Origin: Chlamydiota bacterium
Lineage (GTDB): Bacteria > Chlamydiota > Chlamydiia > Chlamydiales > Simkaniaceae
Length of the DNA stretch: 6,044 bases
Direction: 5' to 3'
Assembly: GCA_021772295.1 (NCBI GenBank)
Contig: JAJFMG010000068.1
Location: 1-6,044 of the forward strand
This document shows positions 1-5,817 of this stretch, piece after piece; the first letter of the stretch is position 1; each line of letters opens with the position of its first letter. A program made the position numbers and the translations under genes. The notes under the pieces were generated by a model, which was given only the letters and a program-made list of their open reading frames with translations, was not told the origin of the DNA and made no database searches.

Positions 1-55
1 TGTAGGAAGTGCTAAAAAGAATAGAGTACGACGCGGCTAGATTTTTAGAATGAAT

Positions 56-61
56 TATAAT
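56..61 (+). promoter_or_regulatory. Possible -10 box of the NlpC/P60 gene
   Basis: A perfect TATAAT lies 60 bp before the preferred ATG at 122 and would start transcription near position 68. No convincing -35 hexamer is found 16-18 bp upstream, where the sequence is locally GC-rich (around 30-38). The assignment therefore rests on the -10 match and position only. In such an AT-rich genome a chance TATAAT is quite possible. Confidence 0.35.
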
Positions 62-108
62 CCTTATGTAGTTATTTTTTAGGTTGTGATATTGAGCCCA
101 AACTTCAT

Positions 109-113
109 GGAAG
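109..113 (+). promoter_or_regulatory. Ribosome binding site deciding the NlpC/P60 start
   Basis: GGAAG lies 8 nt before ATG 122. The alternative GTG at 86 has only an AGG two bases upstream, too close to work well, and ATG 107 has only a weak GAG at 94-96. This favours the shorter 264-residue product over 276 or 269 residues. Confidence 0.45.
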
Positions 114-121
114 AAATAAGC

Positions 122-916
122 ATGCATGAACTGCAGGAAGATGTTTGTGTTTTTAACACATTTGATTGGAATGTCATACTATTTGGTGTAAATATTTCTA
201 GTGGAGATATTACAACTCAAATTTCACAAAATGAGGTATTGGAATGTCATCTTCCCAAAGGGAGCTCCATTACAGTTGTTAAAGAGCTAGATGATTTTTA
301 TGAAATAACGTCTAAGCATTACCCTTTTAATGCGCCCTTATATATCGAAAAAAATGCAAAACTCCAAGAATCTTCTTCTAAAAGGGCATCCAGAAAAGTG
401 GATTTATCAAATTTTTTAGATTATCAAAAAAAAATACATCAAATGCAGCTTCCTTATCTATGGGGAGGTAACTCAATTGAACCAATTTCTTTTTTTAATG
501 GAAAATATTTTGTTCATGGCATGGATTGCACTGGCAGAATATGTAAAGATAGTATGTTTCGTTACAATACCCCTCAAGCTGTCTTTTTAGGCAAAAGTAT
601 TCAAATTGAAGATAAAACCAAGCAAGAAGTAATAGAAATGCTTCTTCCAGGTATGCTTATTGTCTGGTCCAACTGTTTTGATCAGGCAAATAAAAAATTA
701 ATATCTGGGCACTTGCTAATTGTCACTGATAATGGAAATATCGTTGAGTCATCTAATAAAAGAGGCAATGCTATCTATGCAAAAGAAGAGTGTTTCGATT
801 GTATCTTAAATTCTATGAGAGGTGTCGATAGTTGGAAAGATACAGATAGCGGGCTTAGATATGTGATAAGAGATCCCTTTTTTCTGCAGAGAAATCAAAA
901 ATCGTCTAGATCATGA
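122..916 (+). CDS. NlpC/P60-like cysteine peptidase with N-terminal SH3-like region
   Basis: Probable cell-wall peptidase of the NlpC/P60 family; members cleave peptide bonds in peptidoglycan stem peptides, typically D-gamma-Glu to diamino acid. With the start at 122 the protein has 264 residues. Residues about 40-83 (LPKGSSITVV onward) look like a bacterial SH3 segment. The catalytic domain follows: PYLWGG at 111-116, the nucleophile motif DCTG with Cys136, LPGMLIVW at about 175-182 and GHLLIV with His197. The usual third polar residue (12 after the His) is Glu209 here instead of the common His. An insertion of about ten residues separates PYLWGG from DCTG, and DCTG replaces the usual DCSG. 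No signal peptide or membrane segment is visible. Start choice: GTG at 86 and ATG at 107 are also in frame, but only ATG 122 has a well-spaced Shine-Dalgarno (GGAAG at 109-113, 8 nt away). Chlamydiae are known to keep an NlpC/P60 enzyme for their residual peptidoglycan; that this is its ortholog is inference. Confidence 0.78.
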   Translation: MHELQEDVCVFNTFDWNVILFGVNISSGDITTQISQNEVLECHLPKGSSITVVKELDDFYEITSKHYPFNAPLYIEKNAKLQESSSKRASRKVDLSNFLDYQKKIHQMQLPYLWGGNSIEPISFFNGKYFVHGMDCTGRICKDSMFRYNTPQAVFLGKSIQIEDKTKQEVIEMLLPGMLIVWSNCFDQANKKLISGHLLIVTDNGNIVESSNKRGNAIYAKEECFDCILNSMRGVDSWKDTDSGLRYVIRDPFFLQRNQKSSRS

Positions 917-1392
917 TCTTGTAGCTTTTTTGAAAAAATCCGATGCAAGCGATCTAGGTTTTTTTCTGAGTCTACAGTAGGTTTTGAATGTGTAGCTTCT
1001 TTTTTCCTTTTCCTTTGAAATATCATCTCTAAAAATACGTGGATAGAAAGAGCTTTAGCCCCTAACTCTTTGCCTCGTTTGCAAAGAAAATTATCGGATG
1101 AGATGATCGTAATAAGTCTGGGGTTTTTGGAAATTTCTAATAGTTCTAAAATATACTTATCAGCGCACAGGTTTTTCGGTGAGTAGATTACCTCTAAGTT
1201 GGAAAGTGAATATCTTGTTGGAAAAAAATCCTCAGCTCCCTTTCCACTATCAAATACTACGGTTACAGTTTTACAATTTGCTGCAACACTTGTAAGAAGA
1301 AACGAAATAACTTCGTCTCTACTCTCTTTAAGGGGGTCTATCTTTTCCTCAATTTGGAAAAGCAAATTATAACCATCAATGATGTAATGCAC
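895..1392 (-). CDS. NYN (YacP/PIN-like) domain protein, putative RNase
   Basis: A 165-residue protein of the NYN/YacP group, PIN-like metal-dependent ribonucleases; Bacillus Rae1 (YacP) cuts mRNA at the ribosome. The conserved acidic positions are visible in order: IIDGYNLL with Asp6, VVFDSG with Asp48, the ADKYILELL helix with Asp78, and IISSDN with Asp100, followed by KRGKELGA. The domain occupies residues 1-125. A highly charged tail (about 126-165, starting QRKRKKEATHSK) has no recognised fold and could contact RNA or the ribosome. The start is a GTG at 1392-1390; no ATG is available, and the first motif begins at residue 4, so the start is tightly constrained. It overlaps the upstream rdgB gene by 17 bp and has no clear Shine-Dalgarno, so translational coupling is likely. 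Its 3' end overlaps the convergent NlpC/P60 gene by 22 bp. Family call is fairly sure; substrate is unknown. Confidence 0.8.
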   Translation of the reverse strand: MHYIIDGYNLLFQIEEKIDPLKESRDEVISFLLTSVAANCKTVTVVFDSGKGAEDFFPTRYSLSNLEVIYSPKNLCADKYILELLEISKNPRLITIISSDNFLCKRGKELGAKALSIHVFLEMIFQRKRKKEATHSKPTVDSEKNLDRLHRIFSKKLQDHDLDDF

Positions 1393-2008
1393 GATATTCT
1401 AAAATAATGGATTCTAATGCAGGTTGTAATTTATCCATTGCTTTTCTTCGATGAGAAATGCGATTTTTAGTGTCATCTGAGAGCTCAGCAAAAGTTTTGC
1501 CATAGTCATGTTTAACAAAGAGTGGGTCATACCCAAATCCTTGTCCACCTTTTTCCTCTGTTAGTAAAGTGCCCTCGCACAACCCTTCAAAAGTTTTGCT
1601 AATTGGCGTTAGCCCTTCGATGTGCGGCGTGCACAATGTAATTGAACAAACAAAATATGCTGCTCTTTTATAATCAGGAAGGGATTTCAGGTTTTTGATG
1701 AGTTTTTTTCGATTGTCCTTATCGGTGGCATTTTCTCCTGCATACCTTGCGCTATGAACGCCGGGCTGATTATCAAGAGCTGGAACGATCAAGCCTGTAT
1801 CATCAGCAATAGTGACTATTTGCAATTTTTTTGCAGCGTCTTTTGCTTTAATGATGGAATTTTCCTCAAAGGTTTTTCCATCTTCGATAGGTTGTACATA
1901 GTCTGGAAAATCTCGAAGGGATAAAATATCTATTTCGGGATTATTCTTAAGCATTGCTTTATATTCACGCAGCTTGTGTAAGTTTGTAGTTGCGATTAAT
2001 ATTTTCAT
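1376..2008 (-). CDS. rdgB: XTP/dITP pyrophosphatase (RdgB/HAM1 family)
   Basis: Cytosolic house-cleaning enzyme that hydrolyses non-canonical purine nucleotides (dITP, ITP, XTP) to monophosphate and pyrophosphate, keeping hypoxanthine and xanthine out of DNA and RNA. The 210 residues match the family's usual ~200. Signature segments in order: ATTNLHKLREY (6-16, nucleotide contact with Asn9 and Lys12), EDGKTFEENSIIKA (42-55), IADDTGLIVPAL (67-78, acidic Asp69/Asp70 at the metal and catalytic site), PGVHSARYAG (82-91), GGQGFGYDPLF (154-164), and GKTFAELSDDTKNRISHRRKA (from 170 to 190, the conserved Lys-Asn-x-x-SHR-x-A end). A stretch around 125-140 (CTPHIEGLTPISKTF) is slightly longer than in E. 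coli RdgB. The ATG at 2008 is followed directly by the first motif. It starts 6 bp after the greA stop with only a weak upstream purine stretch, so it is probably translated from the greA transcript. Confidence 0.96.
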   Translation of the reverse strand: MKILIATTNLHKLREYKAMLKNNPEIDILSLRDFPDYVQPIEDGKTFEENSIIKAKDAAKKLQIVTIADDTGLIVPALDNQPGVHSARYAGENATDKDNRKKLIKNLKSLPDYKRAAYFVCSITLCTPHIEGLTPISKTFEGLCEGTLLTEEKGGQGFGYDPLFVKHDYGKTFAELSDDTKNRISHRRKAMDKLQPALESIILEYRALHH

Positions 2009-2014
2009 ATAAGT

Positions 2015-4174
2015 TTACTTTAATGCACTTGTAATGGATTCAACACAGTACTCATTTGATTGGATGGTTACCTTATCACCCTTTTTTTTGCCTAGCATGC
2101 TTTTTGCAAGCTGAGACTGAAAAGAAAGAATGTTAGTTTCTGGATCCGCGTCCCATGGTCCTAAAATGCTGTATTCGGTGGTATCACCCTTCTCATTTTT
2201 AAATAAAACTCGATTACCGATTCCAATCACATCCACTTTAATATCTTCTGGCGTAATGACTCTTGCCATATTGAACATATCTGAAAGTAATTTAAGCTCG
2301 CTTTGTAAGCGATCTCTTTTTTCAAGGGCTGCTTTAAACTCAGCATTTTCTCTTAAATCACCATGTGATCGAGCAACTTCAATTTCTTTGGCATTTTCTA
2401 CAGTTTCAATTGTTCCGATTGTATGGATTCTTTTTTTGATCTTTTGATAACCTTTTTCAGTTGTCCATATCACAGGGGCCTCTTCTTCCACTTCTTGGTA
2501 CTTGCTTTGCAAGTTTTTTAAAGCTGGATGAATAAGCTCGGCTAAGGAATGGAAAATCTTAATGTCATGTTCCGTAAGAGATTGGCACTTGGTTGCAAGA
2601 AGTAAAAATTCATGCACCATATTATAATCAGATTCTTTGAATATATTACGTACGTTGCTATATCTACCTTTTGTGATAAAAGTCAGAATTTTTTTAACCA
2701 TCTCACGAAAGCCTGTCGCACCTTCAATTTGAGAAAGTACGATTAATGTAGCCTCAAAGAAACGGTCTTTACCATTTTGATTGCTAAGAGGAACTTTTTC
2801 CTCTTTCATGATTTTTTGGAAGTACCATAGTAAGATTCCAGGGGCTCGGATTGGAGTTGAAAGCAGGTCACAAAGTTTTTCTTCGACTTCTTTCTCTTTG
2901 CCACTTGTGAGTAGTTGGGTTAGGATATAGTCTCTTAATGTATTTTGTTCGATGCGAAGAAATAAATTAATGAAAATCTGTTGCCAATCTTCTCTTCTTT
3001 TTCTAGCTTCCACTAAAACCCTTTTCTTAAAAGGGATAATGTCAATTTCTCTTACCAGGTCTTCAAGAGATGGCAGCTTTTCGATAAGATCACTGACAGG
3101 GGTATATTGCTTTTCTTGCAACAGATCTTGTAGGAAAAAGTGTAATTGAAGAGCCTGGGCATCTGTTAACTCTAGGGTTGATAAAGATTGTTTTAGTTTT
3201 TCTATGATGTCTTTTTTAAAATCTTCATTTTTAAGTGTTGGCGCAAAATCACGAATGTAAGAATAGAGAAGTTGGATTAACTCATTTGCGCTGGGTTGTT
3301 TGTCTAAATCATTTCTAAGTCGCTCTTCATGAGTAAACTTGTTTCTTCGCAATGAAAAAGGCTTTTTAATAGAAGTTGGAGATTCAATCATGGTATCTTT
3401 TTTCATCTTTGCTCTGGCAGTTTGCCACCACTTGAGCCAATCTTTTTCAGGAATAACAAGCCCAAAAAGCTCTTCTTTAAAATCAGATGCGGAAAGGGGA
3501 CCTAAATTTTTTAACATGAGGTGGATAACTGAAAGAGGGTCTTTTTTTGCATCTGATTCTAGTTGATCGGGATCTCCGAAGCGTCTTGCTAAAAAGTAAT
3601 CACTTGAAATTGGAATAAGCATTTTAAAAGCATTTTTTAGAGAAAAATCTTTTTTTCCAGAAACATAATCAAACTCTAGAGTTAGCTGCTCACGAATGAG
3701 TGAAACATCCATAATTTCTCCAACGCCCCATCCGCCTGTGTGAAAAACGAAATTTCCTACTTTTAAGTGATTTAAGAGCTCAACTCGGCTAATTGCACCT
3801 TGATAGGCATGGCGGTCTTGGAGGCCTGCAAGTTTCATTTTTTCTTCGAAGTACGGTTTATCACCAAACTTTTCTTTTAGATAACTTAAAATTTTTTCAG
3901 TGATTTCATGTGAGTTAGACGTTTGGAGATCTGTTATTAAACGAAATATTTCATCAGTTGTGGCAGAGGGGTCTAAATTTTCATACAAAATAAGAGATTG
4001 TTCTACATGTTTTCCAAATGGAATTGCCATTTCAGAGTCCTTAACGGCCTCTAAGATTTCTTTGAATTCCTCTGCGTCGATTTCATCGCCCATGCAGTAT
4101 TCTTCCCAAAGTGATAGAAACTTTGCATAGTCTTGATTTTCGATGTGGATTTTAAACTGCGTCAAGTAATTCAT
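2015..4174 (-). CDS. greA: Transcription elongation factor GreA, long chlamydial form
   Basis: GreA enters the secondary channel of backtracked RNA polymerase and stimulates cleavage of the transcript 3' end. The standard GreA unit is residues 570-719: a coiled coil from WTTEKGYQKI with RSHGDLRENAEF at the tip, whose Asp606 and Glu609 correspond to the catalytic acidic pair of E. coli GreA (Asp41, Glu44), then an FKBP-like domain (about 641-719) with GNRVLF, YSILGPWDADP and LGKKKGDKVTI. Residues 1-569 are an extension absent from most bacterial GreA. It is mostly helical and charged, except for a beta-rich stretch at 138-190 (VGNFVFHTGGWGVGEI... FSLKNAFKMLIPIS) that resembles a small SH3/Tudor or CarD-type barrel. 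A 700+ residue GreA is what I know from Chlamydiae; long forms also occur in spirochaetes. ATG 4174 has an AAAGGA Shine-Dalgarno 7 nt upstream. First gene of the operon with rdgB and the NYN gene. Confidence 0.95.
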   Translation of the reverse strand: MNYLTQFKIHIENQDYAKFLSLWEEYCMGDEIDAEEFKEILEAVKDSEMAIPFGKHVEQSLILYENLDPSATTDEIFRLITDLQTSNSHEITEKILSYLKEKFGDKPYFEEKMKLAGLQDRHAYQGAISRVELLNHLKVGNFVFHTGGWGVGEIMDVSLIREQLTLEFDYVSGKKDFSLKNAFKMLIPISSDYFLARRFGDPDQLESDAKKDPLSVIHLMLKNLGPLSASDFKEELFGLVIPEKDWLKWWQTARAKMKKDTMIESPTSIKKPFSLRRNKFTHEERLRNDLDKQPSANELIQLLYSYIRDFAPTLKNEDFKKDIIEKLKQSLSTLELTDAQALQLHFFLQDLLQEKQYTPVSDLIEKLPSLEDLVREIDIIPFKKRVLVEARKRREDWQQIFINLFLRIEQNTLRDYILTQLLTSGKEKEVEEKLCDLLSTPIRAPGILLWYFQKIMKEEKVPLSNQNGKDRFFEATLIVLSQIEGATGFREMVKKILTFITKGRYSNVRNIFKESDYNMVHEFLLLATKCQSLTEHDIKIFHSLAELIHPALKNLQSKYQEVEEEAPVIWTTEKGYQKIKKRIHTIGTIETVENAKEIEVARSHGDLRENAEFKAALEKRDRLQSELKLLSDMFNMARVITPEDIKVDVIGIGNRVLFKNEKGDTTEYSILGPWDADPETNILSFQSQLAKSMLGKKKGDKVTIQSNEYCVESITSALK

Positions 4175-4181
4175 TTATGGA

Positions 4182-4187
4182 TCCTTT
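4182..4187 (-). promoter_or_regulatory. greA ribosome binding site
   Basis: On the minus strand AAAGGA lies 7 nt before the ATG at 4174. It is the only clear Shine-Dalgarno in the leftward operon; the two downstream genes lack one, which fits coupled translation. Confidence 0.6.
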
Positions 4188-4250
4188 TCATCTATTAAGA
4201 ATAGACGTTTTTTATTATTTGAAAAAATTTCACACTCACTTAAGAGGAAT

Positions 4251-4279
4251 AGTATAGGACCTTTTCCGATTATCTGCAA
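4251..4279 (-). promoter_or_regulatory. Predicted sigma-70-type promoter of greA-rdgB-NYN
   Basis: Minus-strand TTGCAG (4279-4274) and TATACT (4256-4251) are separated by 17 bp. The -10 matches the consensus at 5 of 6 positions; the -35 matches only its TTG. Transcription would begin near 4244, giving a leader of about 70 nt before the greA ATG. The -35 falls inside the left half of the CTGCAATTGCAG palindrome. This is pattern matching only, and Chlamydial promoters are often degenerate. Confidence 0.42.
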
Positions 4280-4285
4280 TTGCAG
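4274..4285. promoter_or_regulatory. Perfect 12-bp palindrome CTGCAATTGCAG, possible operator
   Basis: An exact inverted repeat without a spacer (CTGCAA/TTGCAG) lies in the intergenic region between the divergent greA operon and nqrA. Each half reads TTGCAG outward and can serve as a -35 element: leftward with TATACT at 4256-4251, rightward with TAAAAA at 4302-4307. A dimeric regulator bound here would cover both -35 regions. The palindrome itself is certain; its regulatory role is inference. Confidence 0.35.
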
Positions 4286-4307
4286 CAATTCTTACGTGTT
4301 TTAAAAA
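4280..4307 (+). promoter_or_regulatory. Weak candidate promoter of nqrA
   Basis: TTGCAG (4280-4285) and TAAAAA (4302-4307) have 16-bp spacing and would give a start near 4314 with a leader of about 40 nt. Both boxes are imperfect. An alternative -10 is TATAGG at 4253-4258, paired poorly with TTTCAC at 4228-4233 (19 bp). I cannot choose firmly between them. Confidence 0.25.
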
Positions 4308-4336
4308 AGAAAAATTTGCAAAATGTTTCCTTAAGT

Positions 4337-4345
4337 AAAAGGTGA
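4337..4345 (+). promoter_or_regulatory. nqrA ribosome binding site
   Basis: AAAAGGTGA ends 10 nt before ATG 4356. It is the best Shine-Dalgarno of the window and supports this start, as does the immediate KKGLDIPLPG motif at the N-terminus of the protein. Confidence 0.6.
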
Positions 4346-4355
4346 AATACAAAGA

Positions 4356-5711
4356 ATGGTCCATATTAGAATCAAAAAAGGGTTGGATATCCCGCTGCCA
4401 GGAAATACCGTTGAGAATAAGGGGGCGCTTAATGACTCAATGTCATCGAAATACATAGCTCTTGATTTAAGTTATTTGGTAGGTGTTAAGTGTGCTCTTT
4501 CTATTAAGGAAAACGATGAAGTCCTTCTTGGACAGCCTTTAGCTTTCGATAAAGAGCTGCCAGATAGAAAATTTGTCTCTCCATGCCATGGTAAAATCAT
4601 TGCAATAAGAAGAGGTGAAAAAAGAAAACTTCATTCGATTATCATTGAAAAGTTTGAGAATGAAAAGCAGGTTTTAATTGATCCTGTAGATATTGAATCG
4701 GTTTCAAAAGAAGAAATACTCTCCCGATTTTTACAGTATGGTATTTTTTCTTCGATTCGATCTCGCCCTTGTAGTAATTTGGCAAAACCAAGTGACAAAG
4801 TGGATGCAATTTTTGTTAAAGCTCTCGAATCAGCGCCATTTACTCCAAGCCCCATTTTTGAAATCAAGCAGCATTTGAAATTATTTCAATATGGCTTGCA
4901 AGTCCTATCGAGTCTTACCAAAAATGCACTACATGTTGTTATGAAAGAAGATGAGATAATCCCATCTATTGCTGAATACGCTATTTTGCATTCAGCAAAT
5001 GGGCCTCACCCCATTGCAAACCCTTCTATTCATATTGATTATATAAATCCTATTGAGAAGACGGATATGAGGATTTGGACACTATCCGCATATGATGTCA
5101 TATGTATTGGAAGCCTTTTCCATGAAGGAAAGTTTCATACCACAAGATTGGTAAACGTTGCAGGCGATGGAATTTTGGAAGATAAAAGAGGCTACTATTC
5201 TGTAAGAGTTGGGACATCAATTTCATCTTTTACCCCCTTTCTCAAAGAAGAAAGTCAATATAGGATCATTTCTGGGAATCCTCTAACAGGGAATCAAGTC
5301 ACCAGTGAGGATTTTTTGGGGAAATTCGACACCGTTTTTTGCGCAATTAAAAAACCTGCAAAAAAAAGCAATCTGTTTCACTTTTTGCGTTTGCGCTCGA
5401 AAAGCTATAGCGCAACCAATACCTATTTTCACCCCTCTAATCCAAAATTTGATACCTTGCTTCATGGAGAAGTTCGCCCGTTTATCGATGGATCTGTTTA
5501 CAACAAGGTAATGCCACTATCTATTTCAGTGATGCATCTTATAAAAGCTATTCTTGCAAATGATTTTGATAAAGCCGTAGAGCTTGGCCTTTTGGAAGTA
5601 GATGTGGAAGATTTTGCATTACCTGAGTTTATCTGCCCTTCAAAAATTCCATTAATGGATATTGTAAAGTCTGGTCTGCAAAAGTATACAGAGGATTTTT
5701 TGCAGCTCTGA
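4356..5711 (+). CDS. nqrA: Na+-translocating NADH:quinone reductase subunit A
   Basis: NqrA is the cytoplasmic-side subunit of the sodium-pumping NADH:quinone oxidoreductase (Na+-NQR) and contributes to quinone binding. The complex oxidises NADH, reduces quinone and exports Na+. The 451 residues fit the family's ~445-465. Family landmarks: IRIKKGLDIPLPG (4-16), a lipoyl/biotinyl-like segment with GQPLAFDKELPDRKFVSPCHG (59-79) and IAIRRGEKRKLHSIIIE (82-98), ANGPHPIANPSIHIDYINPI (214-233, equivalent to the GGHPAGLPGTHIHFLDP region), ISGNPLTGNQV (305-315), and the C-terminal block from RPF (374) through VMPLSI (385-390), the LGLLEVDVEDFALPEFICPSK segment (410-430) and the last helices. No signal peptide or membrane segment is seen, as expected for NqrA. 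The remaining nqr genes are not in this window; in Chlamydiae nqrA is usually unlinked from them. Transcribed divergently from greA. Confidence 0.95.
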   Translation: MVHIRIKKGLDIPLPGNTVENKGALNDSMSSKYIALDLSYLVGVKCALSIKENDEVLLGQPLAFDKELPDRKFVSPCHGKIIAIRRGEKRKLHSIIIEKFENEKQVLIDPVDIESVSKEEILSRFLQYGIFSSIRSRPCSNLAKPSDKVDAIFVKALESAPFTPSPIFEIKQHLKLFQYGLQVLSSLTKNALHVVMKEDEIIPSIAEYAILHSANGPHPIANPSIHIDYINPIEKTDMRIWTLSAYDVICIGSLFHEGKFHTTRLVNVAGDGILEDKRGYYSVRVGTSISSFTPFLKEESQYRIISGNPLTGNQVTSEDFLGKFDTVFCAIKKPAKKSNLFHFLRLRSKSYSATNTYFHPSNPKFDTLLHGEVRPFIDGSVYNKVMPLSISVMHLIKAILANDFDKAVELGLLEVDVEDFALPEFICPSKIPLMDIVKSGLQKYTEDFLQL

Positions 5712-5817
5712 TCATTTTGAAATTATTTTTACTAGTCATTATTTTTTTAATAATAGATTAATACGCAAGAGTTACTCATAATTTATCCCTAATTCAACTG
5801 ACTTTGTTTTAATTGGG
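5712..5817 (+). other. AT-rich spacer between nqrA and the next gene
   Basis: It holds an all-A/T inverted repeat (ATTATT at 5738-5743, AATAAT at 5749-5754, T5 loop) too weak to call a terminator, and a CATAAT at 5777-5782 that could be a -10 for the downstream gene, with only a poor -35 (TAGATT, 5754-5759). I see no RNA gene. Whether the next gene is read from its own promoter or from nqrA cannot be settled. Confidence 0.3.

Noticed and set aside
2..40. Open frame at the left edge ending in TAG at 38-40 (12 basic-rich residues), which could be the tail of an upstream gene.
   Set aside because: Too short to tell from chance, with no recognisable motif; the other frames stop just as early.
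881..894. TTTCT-GCAG-AGAAA hairpin as a terminator for the leftward operon or the NlpC/P60 gene.
   Set aside because: Only five stem pairs, within coding sequence, and not followed by a T-run on either strand.
926..938. TTTTTTGAAAAAA inverted repeat as a terminator stem.
   Set aside because: It is only a T-tract next to an A-tract with a one-base centre, inside the coding sequence of the NYN gene (Phe-Ser-Lys-Lys codons); no stable loop is possible.
2130..2447. Plus-strand open frame of 105 codons opposite the 3' part of greA.
   Set aside because: It lies entirely antisense to the conserved GreA domain and encodes a Ser/Leu-rich product typical of shadow frames; no ribosome binding site or family is recognisable.
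2952..4130. Three further plus-strand open frames (2952-3149, 3339-3566, 3900-4130) within greA.
   Set aside because: They are antisense to a continuous, well-supported 719-codon gene and their products show no known motif.
4631..5511. Open frames on both strands inside nqrA (4631-4867, 4693-4878, 5283-5465, 5305-5511).
   Set aside because: All lie within the intact nqrA frame, whose family motifs run across these positions; they look like shadows.
5738..5754. ATTATT/AATAAT inverted repeat after nqrA as a terminator.
   Set aside because: The stem is six A/T pairs with no G/C and the T-run is in the loop rather than after the stem, so it does not fit an intrinsic terminator.
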